Assembly: GCA_024760905.1 (NCBI GenBank)
Contig: CM045733.1
Location: 67,735,001-67,799,000 of the forward strand
Direction: 5' to 3'
Length of the DNA: 64,000 nt
Origin: Plotosus lineatus
Taxonomy: Eukaryota > Chordata > Actinopteri > Siluriformes > Plotosidae
Shown: piece after piece, positions 10,101 through 19,600 of the stretch
How the letters are laid out: the number at the start of each line of letters is the position of its first letter
Position numbering within the stretch: position 1 is the first letter of the stretch
Translations under genes and position numbers: made by a program
Notes under the pieces: generated by a model
Told to the model about the DNA's origin: nothing
Database searches by the model: none
Seen by the model: only the letters and a program-made list of their open reading frames with translations

Positions 10101-12598
10101 TGTGTGCTTAGCACTCCACCTGCGTGTGACAGCCACGTCCCTCTTCAGCGCTGCATGCATAGAGTTAGAGCCGCCAAAACCAGAGTCTCACAAAAGAGAC
10201 CATAACACACTAAAATAAAAACCACAGTACAGTTAAAGCATAACAACAATAAAGCTAAGAATTTTTACCTTTGTGGTGGTGAGCAGTTGACCTATGTAAA
10301 TGTTGGAGAGGGAGAGAGGAGGCGGATCCCCTTCCATGACAGCTTCAGGTGAATCAGCCAAAGGTGTTTTTTCTTTTGCTACTCGCTTTGGCATGGATGA
10401 CTCTTCTTCAGGATGTCCCTTTCTTTTCTTGAACATTTCTAACGTGGATTGTTTCTGCCTTCTTTTCAAAGCCTTACGGAAGTGGCTCATGACCTCATCG
10501 TTAAAGGTGTTCACAGCGATCCATATTATCAACAACTTCCAGATTCTCTCGGTTACATGTCGGTCATTTGAGTGCTAAAATGTAACCCACAAGGGGACGG
10601 CACATGAACATAGGCGAATTGGACATGTTTCCAACAGTAGTGGGGATTTCAGGTGAGACTGAGCCTGAGCCTGAGCCTTCATTCTCCCAGCTGGTGCACC
10701 ATCACCTGTGGGTTTTTTTTTTTTTTTTTTTTTTTTAAGAAGAGTTCGAGCTCGATAAAAATGTAATGCTTAATCCTGATTAGGGAGGCTGGCACACATC
10801 TCAGCCGACTCTGGGCAAGGGCGGGGTATTATACGGGGTATTTACAATATAAACAAGCTATCCTAACCCCCCCCCCGGCCGCGGTAAAATTGTCAAGCGT
10901 TGAAAGAAAGGTTGGGGACCACTGATCTAGGGTGTACTGTATCACTTCAGTCACTTTACCTACATTTTGTTTTAAAGGATTTTGGGAGTTCGACAATCAC
11001 CCAGAGAACCTACTAGAGAAAAGGAAAAAACAAACATTCCGCATTTAGATTTTTAAAAAGTTCCGCTGAGAAACCGGATATATATATTTTTTTCATCCAG
11101 CCCAAACAAGGTCTCGCCTATTTGGTACTTGGATGGGAGACTTCATGGGAGTACCAGGTGCTGTGGAGGATTTTGGGAAAGTCATGGCAACTTACCCTGT
11201 AAAAACTATAATGAGAATCGACTTGGAACACATTGAAGATGCAAACAACGTTCATTCATCATTCTTTTTCTGGGTCACGGGGAGGTTGATGCCCATCTCA
11301 GCTGACTCTGGGCTAAGGCAGAGTACACCCTGGACAGTTTGCCATGCCATCGCGTGGCAGAAACATGCTGATGGCTATGCAGCCTACTCTTGTTGAAGGT
11401 TAGCAATGGTTCGTAAACAACAAAATATGTTTTGTCTATGCAATGGTTTGTTTGTTTTTTTTTCAACACAATAGTTGTTTTTGGCACCTGGTTTAATAAG
11501 TCAACACTTCTTGTTTCGCAGTATTGAATTCACATCATTGTGCATTTAGAACGAGACCCTGATCAGTTAGATCATTGGGCTTGTGATGAGTAGATTGCAG
11601 ACCAAGAGCTAATTTCCAGTGATGGCTCTATCAGCAGCTATTCAAATAGCATTGTGGGTAAAGTATGTTAGGGTAAATCCTTAAGATGGAATAAAATAGA
11701 CTCACTTTTGATGATTGACAGATTTAATTACAAAATACATATCAGTTGCAATTCAAGAGCACACATTATTAATAACTAGATTATTTTAACGGTAAAAAAA
11801 TGAAATTACAACTGAACTAATACATTTTGTTTTTTCTCCCTAGGAAATGCCTTTGTGGTGAGTTTGGCTGTAGCAGATCTTGTAGTTGCCATCTACCCTT
11901 ATCCAATGGTTTTAACTGCTATCTTCAACAACGGTTGGATCGCAGGAAACATCCACTGCCAAATCAGTGGCTTCCTGATAGGGCTCAGTGTCATCAGCTC
12001 CATTTTTAACATCACTGGCATCGCAATCAACCGCTACTGTTACATCTGCCACAACATTAACTATAACAAGATCTTCTCCAAAAGAAACACGATGTGCTAT
12101 GTGATTCTTGTGTGGGTCTTCACTGTCCTGGCCATCATGCCCAATTGGTTTGTGGAGTCTTTGCAGTATGACGCACGTGTCTACTCATGTACTTTTGCCC
12201 AGTCGGTCAGTTCACTCTACACCATCATGGTGGTGGTCGTGCACTTCATCCTACCCATCAGCATTGTAACCTACTGCTACCTGCGCATCTGGATTCTTGT
12301 CATTCAGGTGCGCAAACGTGTCAGACCAGACAACCGGCTCAAGATCAAACCACATGACTTTCGCAACTTTCTCACCATGTTTGTGGTGTTTGTGCTATTT
12401 GCTGTGTGCTGGGCGCCACTGAACTTTATTGGCCTGGCAGTGGCCATCCAGCCTACACTAAGTCAAGCCATTCCTGTGTGGCTCTTCACAGCCAGTTACT
12501 TTATGGCGTATTTCAACAGCTGCTTGAATGCAGTTGTGTATGGTGTACTCAACAACAATTTTAGAAAAGAGTACAGAAGAATTGTGTTGTGTCTTTAA
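3823..12598 (+). CDS. mtnr1al: melatonin receptor (MTNR1A-like; candidate mtnr1d), two-exon gene, join 3823-4012 and 11844-12598
   Basis: Class A G-protein-coupled receptor for melatonin, expected at the plasma membrane and coupling to Gi. The joined product has 314 residues. TM1 lies at about residues 28-54 with the GN motif (Asn47); TM2 carries SLAVADL (Asp75); Cys102 and Cys179 are placed for the extracellular disulphide. Melatonin-receptor hallmarks are NRY (126-128) instead of DRY, followed by CYICH, and NAVVY instead of NPxxY in TM7. Asn164 and Gln183 align with human MT1 Asn162 and Gln181, which contact ligand. NAS at 12-14 is an N-glycosylation site. The intron splits the Gly before NAFVVSL, the usual position in this family. 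The product ends six residues after KEYRR, so the normal cytoplasmic tail (tens of residues) is missing. Sequence resembles MT1 more than MT2, but linkage to slc36a1 suggests the fourth vertebrate subtype. The family is certain; the subtype is inferred. Confidence 0.93.
4270..4555 (+). mobile_element. SINE-3, degenerate copy in the receptor intron
   Basis: Matches the body 'gtgtaggtttcctccaaata', 'ctccaaagacatgc' and the tail 'attggctgaggtaggctcc' of the family at 25077-25382. The tRNA-like head is eroded. Confidence 0.6.
4823..5164 (-). mobile_element. SINE-1, full length with target-site duplication
   Basis: Complete copy flanked by a 13-bp duplication TTGTATTTTATTT (4810-4822 and 5165-5177). 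The head, read on the - strand, keeps the TGGCCTAGTGGTATCG A-box region and the GGTTCGAGTCC-like B box. Confidence 0.92.
5178..5600. other. intronic DNA, nothing recognised
   Basis: AT-rich, no repeat family or coding motif that I can identify. Confidence 0.5.
5601..6190 (-). pseudogene. Tc1-like transposase remnant
   Basis: On the - strand a 68-residue frame (5978-6184) reads [19 protein letters not shown] and [17 protein letters not shown], the Tc1/mariner catalytic-core pattern (VMVWGxFSxxGxGPL, NAxxYxxIL). The surrounding bases look like decayed element sequence without an open frame. Confidence 0.7.
6222..6401 (-). mobile_element. SINE-1, 3'-truncated
   Basis: Only the head and the first part of the body are present (from AAAGTCAGCAATGGTC to CCACCACTGCCCC); the tail is missing. 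Confidence 0.75.
6409..7083 (-). mobile_element. MITE family M4, copy 1
   Basis: Non-autonomous DNA element with inverted ends CAGGGATCCCTCACTTTCCG and a matching right end reading ...CAGAGGGATCACTG. It has no coding capacity. It is the reverse orientation of the copies at 30289-30701 and 37270-37730. Confidence 0.75.
7098..7158. repeat. AT then AC microsatellite
   Basis: Simple alternating tracts just before a LINE insertion site. Confidence 0.9.
7179..9090 (+). mobile_element. RTE-like LINE, largest copy in the window (1.9 kb)
   Basis: Flanked by a 17-bp duplication TACTGTATATAAAACTT (7162-7178 and 9091-9107). It starts in the linker after the endonuclease (ETWWWNEDV) and contains most of the RT domain: [74 protein letters not shown] and [20 protein letters not shown]. 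The catalytic FADD box is changed to FADG (near 8353-8364). Frameshifts break the reading frame at about 7510-7600, 8325, and 8470-8630, and there is no endonuclease. Motifs fit the RTE clade; clade assignment is by eye. Confidence 0.92.
9108..9499. other. intronic DNA, nothing recognised
   Basis: Contains an A-rich stretch at 9224-9250; otherwise unremarkable. Confidence 0.5.
9500..10535 (-). mobile_element. Tigger/pogo-like element remnant containing a foldback
   Basis: The left end CAGTGGTACCTCGG follows a TA dinucleotide and resembles the ends of the MITEs at 16071 and 50660. A - strand frame at 10233-10535 ([20 protein letters not shown] then TLEMFKKRK) resembles the C-terminal tail of Tigger-type transposases. 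A large inverted repeat (9707-10207) sits inside. The right terminus was not found. Confidence 0.5.
9707..10207. repeat. foldback: about 245-bp inverted repeat with 15-bp spacer
   Basis: The left arm (9707-9950) and right arm (9966-10207) are imperfect reverse complements. Paired landmarks include GTTATGGTCT with AGACCATAAC, GGTTTTGG with CCAAAACC, TGATTCCACT with AGTGGAATCA, and TTTTTGGGTCCA with TGGACCCAAAAA. The arms nearly touch at the centre. Confidence 0.85.
10542..10926 (+). mobile_element. hAT-like MITE family M5, partial copy with inserted SINE tail
   Basis: Matches the copy at 43917-44499 over GTCATTTGAGTGCTAAAATG, GGACGGCACATGAACA and the end AAGGTTGGGGACCACTGAT. The left terminus is missing. 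A SINE-type tail (TTAATCCTGATTAGGGAGGC region, about 10768-10830) interrupts it. Confidence 0.75.
11266..11410 (-). mobile_element. SINE-1 tail fragment
   Basis: Only the tail and the adjoining body are present (GGTCACGGGGAGG to GTTAGCAATGGTTC). Confidence 0.7.
11411..11843. other. end of the receptor intron
   Basis: AT-rich, ending in the T-rich tract and CCCTAG acceptor of receptor exon 2; no repeat recognised. Confidence 0.5.
11844..12598 (+). CDS. mtnr1al: melatonin receptor exon 2 (TM2 to early stop after helix 8)
   Basis: The acceptor is a pyrimidine tract ending CCCTAG at 11843. The exon adds GA to the split Gly codon and runs open through TM2-TM7. It ends with the helix-8 sequence [13 protein letters not shown] and TAA at 12596-12598. 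Immediately after the stop comes a run of about 23 T. Loss of the usual tail could be an old indel or substitution near this run; the membrane core shows no damage. Confidence 0.94.
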
Positions 12599-12674
12599 GT
12601 TCCATTGATTTTTTTTTTTTTTTTTTTTTTTTTGAGACCAGCACTGTGAATTTTCTGGTATACACGTATTATTC

Positions 12675-12680
12675 AATAAA
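12675..12680 (+). terminator. polyadenylation signal AATAAA of the melatonin receptor
   Basis: Canonical hexamer 77 bases past the receptor stop, implying a very short 3' UTR that includes the poly-T run. No other hexamer is nearer. Confidence 0.6.
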
Positions 12681-12946
12681 GACAGAGACTAACAAATATT
12701 ATATACACAAAGCTTATGTAGGATTATGTATCCTAGTGATGAATTCCTACCATACAAGATGATGGCAGCTGGATCTCCAAATGACACATTTGAAATGAGT
12801 TTAAGTGAACATAATGTCTCACCTCATAAAGCTGTGCATCAAAACTTGACTGCTGGAACACTTGAGATTTCATCAGCACACCGAATGTCGGGTAGAAAGA
12901 CGTTTTCAAAGACAGAATAGCATTAATATAACGATTCCATTATTGA

Positions 12947-13252
12947 TTTTCTGCACCACTTAATCCAAATTAGAGTCACAAGGAGGCTGGTGCCCATCTC
13001 AGCAGACTCTTAGTGAGAGCAGAGTACACCCTGGACAGCTCGCCAGGCATTCGCAGAACAGAAACAGACTGACGGCTATGCGGCTCCATGAAAGTCAGCA
13101 ATGCTTGTTTTACAGACAGTGAGAGACATGATTGACCTTTGATAACCCAGTTAGCTGCACTGAGGGGGACCGCAGGAACAACACCGTGATAGTGAGGCTT
13201 GAACCCAAGACCTTGGTATCCGTCATCCTGCACCATACCACCACTGCTCCTA
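12947..13252 (-). mobile_element. SINE-1, diverged copy
   Basis: Tail, body and head are in the usual order but with many substitutions and a deletion around 13085; older than the copies that have clean duplications. Confidence 0.75.
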
Positions 13253-13274
13253 TTATTATTATCAATAATAATTC

Positions 13275-13360
13275 AATCACTTAATGAATTGTTTAAATCT
13301 AAGCCGACTCTGAGTGAAGGCTGGGTTCTCCCTGAACAGCTTGCCGGTCCATTTCAGGAC

Positions 13361-13421
<61 letters not shown>

Positions 13422-13650
13422 CCAACCATTCCTTCTCATACTCATACCTTGGGACCATTTTCAAACAGCTAAAATGTGCATGTCTTTGGACTGTGGAAGG
13501 AAACTGGAATACCCTGAGGAAACCCACATGAACACAGGGAAAACATGCAAACTCCACATAGAAACACCTTTGCTTCTCCCAGGACTTGCTCCCAGAACCG
13601 TCTTGCTGTGAGGTGACCATGAAAACCATCACGCCATCGTGCCGCTATTA
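13275..13650 (-). mobile_element. SINE-3 copy with internal CA expansion
   Basis: The tail (AGCCGACTCTGAGTGAAGGC), body (GTGCATGTCTTTGGACTGTG, AACATGCAAACTCCACATAG) and head side follow the family order. A CA run at 13364-13421 replaces the ACACTCAC-type part of the body. Confidence 0.7.
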
Positions 13651-13689
13651 GTAATATTATTCGCTGTATTATTATTATTATTATTATTA

Positions 13690-14510
13690 TGAGCCATTCA
13701 TTTGCTGAATGGCTAAATCCTACTAGGGTTGCAGGCAACTCTGGGCAGAGGAAAGGTACATCCTGATCAGTGTGCCAGTCTATAACAGGGCCAACAAACA
13801 CACACGCACCATGGGGCAATTTAGAAAAACCAACTAGCCCAGTGCTTCTCAAATATTTTCTTTGGCACCCCCCCCAGGAAGAAAAAAACATTTCAAGCCC
13901 CGCCCCATGAGCAACAATAAATAGTATTACGTATTTGTCTATAAAATGACACCGTATCTTTATTAACATTAAAAACAAAGAAAAAAAAGAAATATAGTTC
14001 AACTTACAATAAAAATACTTGATTGACATTTCTGTTACAGATTTAAAAACAAAGATTTAAAGCGCACCAATGTGCCAAACTTATTTACGTCTTAATATCT
14101 CCGTCTCTCTCCACGTTTCTCTTCGTTCCTGTTAGAAATTTTCCCGTGTTGCTTCTTGAGGGGTTGCATACTGCACTTCACATTGTTTGCTCGTGCGGAA
14201 AAAACGCTACACGATAGCGTAACAATGAGAGCGCCACTGCCAACTACTGGAGTGGAGATGTAATTACATTTAATTCTCATACACTATTCCAGAAAAGCAT
14301 GTTCCCGAGGGTCATAACCCAACCCCCCCCCTCCCCCCGGCATCATACCACACCCCCCAAGGAGGGCGCGCCCCACTATTTGAGAAGCACTGAACTAGCC
14401 TAGTGTGCATGTCTTTAGATTGTGAGGGTAGAACTGAGGTACTCGGAGGAAACCCATGCAAACATGTCCAAACACCTCAAAGGAACACCCTCATCAAAAC
14501 CTGGATCTTC
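13690..14510 (-). mobile_element. SINE-3 copy split by an hAT-like element
   Basis: The left half (13690-13839) ends at GGGGCAATTTAG..AACTAGCC; the right half resumes at 14393 with AACTAGCCTAGTGTGCATGTC. Removing 13840-14392 and one duplication restores normal SINE-3 order. Confidence 0.75.
13840..14392 (+). mobile_element. hAT-like non-autonomous element M6 with perfect 8-bp duplication
   Basis: Termini CAGTGCTTCTCAAATA and TATTTGAGAAGCACTG are inverted repeats. The 8-bp duplication AACTAGCC (13832-13839 and 14393-14400) is identical. There is no transposase frame. Related copies lie at 1-334, 18859-19592, 26180-26633 and 51116-51402. Confidence 0.9.
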
Positions 14511-14859
14511 TTGCTGTGCTTTCCACTACATCACGTGCATCCTTTTTTTTTATTATTATTATATAAAAATAACCTTGATATTCATGCTTGTTAGAGGTCT
14601 TCGTCCTCAAAACAAACAAACAAAAAGAATTTCTGGTAGGAATCCTCAAGATGAGCAGAACATGGTAGGCCAACGATTTTATTTTTTTTCTCCTCACATC
14701 CACTTACTCCTTTCTACACATCCACAATACTTTAATTAATTTAGCTGGTTCTATTTCCTCAAATAAATAAATAAATAATTTCAACTTCAGTTACCCCTGA
14801 CGACAATAAATACAAGAGACAACACAATAAATCCACCAGGAAATTCTTACAACATCTAA

Positions 14860-15310
14860 TACACTTTGTTGATTAATTCTACGTTTGTCCACGCCTGGAC
14901 TATCGGTGGTCATCATGAGGCGCCATTGTAGATTTATTTCTGTTAGTTAATTTGTGTCACCTGTGTCTCCTTATCCTGTTTATTTAAGCGCCTTGTTACT
15001 CATGTTGGTTGTGTTCTGTGAAAGTGGTGGTGACACTGTCCGTAAGATAGTTTATGGTACCGTATGACTTTTGTTTTCACTGTTTTTGTGGTTTTACTTG
15101 GACGAGCCTTTGTATTTTTGATGGGGTTCCACTGAGTTTAGCTTCTTTTTTTTTTTTTTTTTTTAATTCGTTTCTCCTTTTCCAAGTTTTATGATCTTTG
15201 TTGAAGGAGGTTTGGCTAAAGCTCACTGAAATACTTTTGTGCATTCCCTGACGAAATAAACTGCTATCTTCACTTACGTGACCGCCTCCGTCTTGCACAC
15301 TCCCTAGTGC
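14860..15310 (+). repeat. possible solo LTR-like sequence
   Basis: Contains TGTTTATTTAAGCGCC (TATA-like) and a later GAAATAAACTGC (polyadenylation-like), an order seen in LTRs. I could not define TG..CA ends or a duplication, and no retroelement genes lie next to it. Confidence 0.25.
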
Positions 15311-15794
15311 ACTCGATCTGGAGACCCCGGTGTATTCTGGTCCGAGTGGCAATGTTCATGAATACTAGCTTTGTTGGTCTTACAAGCCTCCTATCTGAGA
15401 GCCTGCCTTCACTCCCATGAGTATAAACAACCCACCTGTTCCTGTGATGTTTTGTTAAGTGCCACCTGATGGATGGATAATTTACTTTTCGCTCCTTTTG
15501 TCTTTTTTTTTCAGGGTAGAACATATTGAACAATTTGCTCATAGCTTCAATACATCCCCTGACATCTAATTAAGCATCTTTCTGCATCTCTGATCAAACT
15601 CGTTTGCATTGTACCTCATTCTGTTTAATGTGCACGTCAGGCTGCTCTCAAAACAACTTAAATTTGTGAAAAAATAAATGTTTTAAACTCAAAATAAACC
15701 GTGAATGTTTTTTATTGATCCACTTATGTAAAACTGAAAGGATGGGGAATATTATGATGAGGGGGTTTTTGATGTTATCTTTATCCAATATTCT

Positions 15795-15985
15795 GGGTTC
15801 ATGTCCTCCATATGCTTGAGTAGGTTTCCTCGGGCTGCTCAGGTTTACGCTCACAGTCCAAAACCATGTAGCACATCCACACTGGATACTCTAATTTTGA
15901 CCAGAAGTGGAAAACGGTTGCTCAGGCTGTACTCCGTCTCTTATCCGGAGTTGGCTGGGATTGCCTCCATTCTCTTTTTTCTTAA
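15795..15985 (+). mobile_element. SINE-3 fragment
   Basis: Body 'gagtaggtttcctcgg' and tail 'atccggagttggctggga' match the family at 25077-25382; the head is absent. Confidence 0.55.
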
Positions 15986-16070
15986 GAAAAAAAATGAAAA
16001 ATTGATGCAGTTATAGAAAGTTTCACAGCCCAATTTCACCCTCCAGACTTTAAACGTTTATCACCAAGTA

Positions 16071-16837
16071 CAGCGGTACCTCACTTTATGAAATTAATCC
16101 GTTCCAGAGCCTTTTTTTATAACCTGCATTTTTCGTAAATTGAACGGAATTTTACATGTAAAACGTGTGATTCATTCCAAGGCTCCCAGTACTACCCCAT
16201 AAACCCTTTAAAATTATAAAAGCATACCTTTTAAGACCTCGTTTTGCTTCAATATCGTACCAATAGTTGACGAGTTTGGCCGTATTCCTTTGCGATATCA
16301 CTCGAGCCCGTTTCTTCTTCTCACTCGCACCGGAAACCACACGCGTCTGTGTTGACCATGTCTTCTTAGCAGAGTTATAATCGTACAAATGTTTATGGAA
16401 GGTTAAAAGCCTGAGTCAAGAAATAAAGCATGAAACAACAGTAACTCTGTCTGTCCTTTACACGAAAAACATCATGGTGGATGCAGCTCCCATAATAGCC
16501 AATGGGAGGTAGCTGTGTCATCCCTCCTAGCCAATGGGATCCCTGTCCAAGATGGCGTCAGGTGAACCTGTCCAAGATGGCGCTCGAGTGAAGACGACAT
16601 GAACGACAGCTCAGTTGTTAGCGAATGAGAGGCGAGTGGGGCGGGATGTTTGAACGTCAGTGATGGGAGAGCAGCTCGTGCATTGTTTGAATGTTTGAAT
16701 GGCGCGTTTGAATTTTTAAGATGGCGCTTTCGTAACGTGAACTTGTTTTATATACAGAGACAAAAATTTTAGGAAAAATGCGTTTCATTATCTGCATTTT
16801 TCGTTTGGTGAAACTTTCGTAAAGTGAGGTACCACTG
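16071..16837 (+). mobile_element. MITE family M1, copy 1
   Basis: Ends CAGCGGTACCTCACTTTATG and CGTAAAGTGAGGTACCACTG are inverted repeats and the element is flanked by TA on both sides, as in Tc1/mariner/pogo elements. Internal landmarks GATCCCTGTCCAAGATGGCG and TTTGAATTTTTAAGATGGC recur in copy 2 (42087-42797). No transposase frame. Confidence 0.9.
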
Positions 16838-16989
16838 TATTTTAAAAAGAAATATGTTTCATGTCATGACTGAAGATGCCGGTAAGAATCGTAAGTTCAT
16901 GACCCCAGTTAAAGTGTTAAATGAAGCAAATGCCTATCATTGTGCATTATTTTCATATTAAATCAGTGTGAGATGTCATTTTATTAGTG

Positions 16990-17370
16990 TAAGGTAGCGG
17001 TGGCCTGGTGGTAAAAGGTTCCGGATCACTGATCCTAAGGCTGGAGGTTCAAGCCCCATTGTCCACAAGGTTGTCACTGTCCCCCCCAGTGCAGCTAACT
17101 GGGTTATCAAAGGCGGGTCATGTCTCTCACTGTCTGTGGTGAGAGGTTCATGTAAAAGAACCATTGCTGACTTTCGACAACAGTAGCTGCATAACCATCA
17201 GCGTGGTTCCGCCCCTTGCTGAAGGGTTGTGTCAGGAAGGGCATCCGACGTAAAAACCTATGCCAAATCAAACATGTGACTCATTAACATGACTCCCGAA
17301 GATGGTGGCAAATGATTCGCTGTGGCGACCCCTGAAAGGGAACAGCCGAAAGAGAAAAAAAAAGATGATG
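16990..17370 (+). mobile_element. SINE-2: SINE-1 head/body with an RTE-type tail
   Basis: The head (GTGGCCTGGTGGTAAAAGG, then GGTTCAAGCCCC) and body to TTGCTGACTTTCGACAA match SINE-1. The 3' half is different: TCAGGAAGGGCATCCGACG, then ATGATTCGCTGTGGCGACCC, then GGGAACAGCCGAAAG. That end equals the 3' end of the RTE-like LINEs in this window. Confidence 0.88.
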
Positions 17371-17372
17371 AG

Positions 17373-18858
17373 TGTAAATTTTATTTTTTAAAAACATATC
17401 CTGATTGTTGTTTTATATGTCTGCCAGCTATTGCCTTCCAGTTGTAGTTTATTTTGGCTGGAAAACCAACTACTGAGTGAAGAAAAATGTTTTTACTCTT
17501 AAAAAAAAATACAGAAAACCCACAAAAATCAATGTCTGTTTTCGAAAGGAAGAGTTCAGAAGACATTTTACAAGTTTGTGGTTCACCTAAATATATGTTC
17601 TCACATTTTTTTTTTTTTTTTATACCTGCAATGTAAACCTTGAACTTTCATTTGATTTTCGCTTTGTACAGAATCTTCACACTCTAAACATAATACTGAT
17701 TTATTACTCATTTTATAATTTGTGTGTAAATTGTAAGTGATGGATGGAAAGTGGAACCGTCTCTGTGAGGCTACTTCCACCTGGGTCTGTTTAGTGGGAC
17801 AATGTCTTGTTTCTGCTTGCCGCGATCTGGACGAAGACATGCGTGGTCATGTGTTAACACGCTACTTATATCTCACAGGTCAGCAGTACACGGATAAACG
17901 TGTTCGTATTAACTATTTAGATATTTAGCTTGTTAGTCCTAATTAGTTTATTTCATTTTCGTGGTGCGTTGTAGATTTGTAGTGACGTTTTCTGTGCGGA
18001 TAATTGTCAGAGTGCACCTGTTCATCCCGCACGATTTTATGTCAAGAGATAATCTCGCGAAAATGTTCCATATGGCTCCTGTTCATCAACAATGACGTTG
18101 TAAGATGGTTTACGTTATGTTTAAGAAGAAATCACTATTGTATTAGTCATACATGGCATTGAGAAAAAGAAAAAAAATCTGAAAAAAGACAGGGGGTTTA
18201 AGGGCCGCCCAGGCCCCCACTGGGGTCCAGGGCAAAGTCGCGGTGGGGGTTCTGGGGCAAAGCCCCCTGAAACCAGAGATTTTGTGTATTTCAGCGCTAT
18301 TTCTGCCTTATACTGCGATCTATTATCAAAGAAATAGCCCACATGACAAAGTTCCTGAGACCAGGTTAATTAAGCTGAATTAAGTACAGGAGTACTTTCA
18401 GTGCAATTACCAATTAATACCAGTGGGGGGAGGGGTATGCAAATTAACACCACCAGGAAACAACACACTATCAACAATATTAAGATCATTATTTACATCA
18501 ATGTGTAAGTTTTGTGATTGAAATTACAATATTATGACATGCAAATATTTGAAACGATTAGTATGTATAAAATATTCTTCGGTAAAATTACAGAAAATGA
18601 AGGTAAATGACATGTAGATTATGCGTGGGGTTTATTCCTATTGACTTGTATTAACACGTACTGTATCTTAATATCTATTACAGATATCTATTAGACTAAT
18701 TAATTGTTAATTTAAAATCAAAGTTGACATTTTCTTCACTACACTGGTTTACTGTAATACAGTTTTAATGAACTGTTATAAGAATCTGTGCTGTTACAAT
18801 ACAACATTATACTTGTCTCTTTAAATTCTGTTAAACATCATAAACTGTCATCTTAAAC
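17373..18858. other. intergenic, nothing recognised
   Basis: A GC-rich patch at 18190-18275 repeats GGGGTCCAGGGCAAAG-like and GGGGCAAAGCCCCC motifs. Short frames show no coding support. Confidence 0.45.
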
Positions 18859-19592
18859 CAGTGCTTCTCAAATAGTGGGGCGCGCCCCCCCTGGGGGGGC
18901 GCGATGGGATGCTGAGGGGGGCGCGTGTGACCCAGGAGAACATGCTTTTTTTCCGCCGTACTACAAGAAAGTGTAATTGCACATCCACTCCAGTAGTTGG
19001 CAGTGGCGCCCTCATTGCCCATTGGCGCAGCGAGTATATACATTGAGCAGGAGCTGAGAGTTGCAGTGTCATGCTTCAAACCTCCTTTGAGAAGCTGTGT
19101 GCTGCAAAACGTGCTCATTGTAGCCATTAATCTTGGCTTCCTCATTTTGAGAAAAAAAATCAGCACAAATTGTTCTATTTGTTCTTGTTTTGTAGGTTAA
19201 AGTGTTTATATATTGTGCTCCTGAGTTAATGTTTCTGAAGTCAATTTGAATTAATTATTTATTGATTTTATTTTCAGCAGCAAATGGTGTGGTAAGTTTG
19301 TCAAAAATGTAACAAGGATATTATTATTTTTAAATTTAAGGCAAATTGATGCGCTTTCTTTTACAGACTAATAAAAAATGTTAAAAAAGTTATTCTTGTA
19401 AGTTGAACTATATCTCTTTCTTTTTGTTTTATTTATGTTAACAAGGATATGATATAATGAGATATACCTGTAGCTATATTATAGAAAAAAGTTATAATTT
19501 ATAGTTGCGGCGGAAAGTGGGTGGTGGGGGGGGCGCGAATTGTTTTCTTCTTGCTAGGGGGGGGCGTAACAGAAAATAATTGAGAAGCACTG
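18859..19592 (+). mobile_element. hAT-like non-autonomous element M6, long copy
   Basis: Termini CAGTGCTTCTCAAATAGTGG and AATTGAGAAGCACTG, with a perfect 8-bp duplication TCTTAAAC (18851-18858 and 19593-19600). It is longer (734 bp) than the 553-bp copy at 13840 and has G-rich blocks near both ends. Confidence 0.9.
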
Positions 19593-19600
19593 TCTTAAAC

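Noticed and set aside
13469..14029. 186-residue - strand frame
   Set aside because: Runs across SINE-3, a trinucleotide run and the hAT-like element; no domain.
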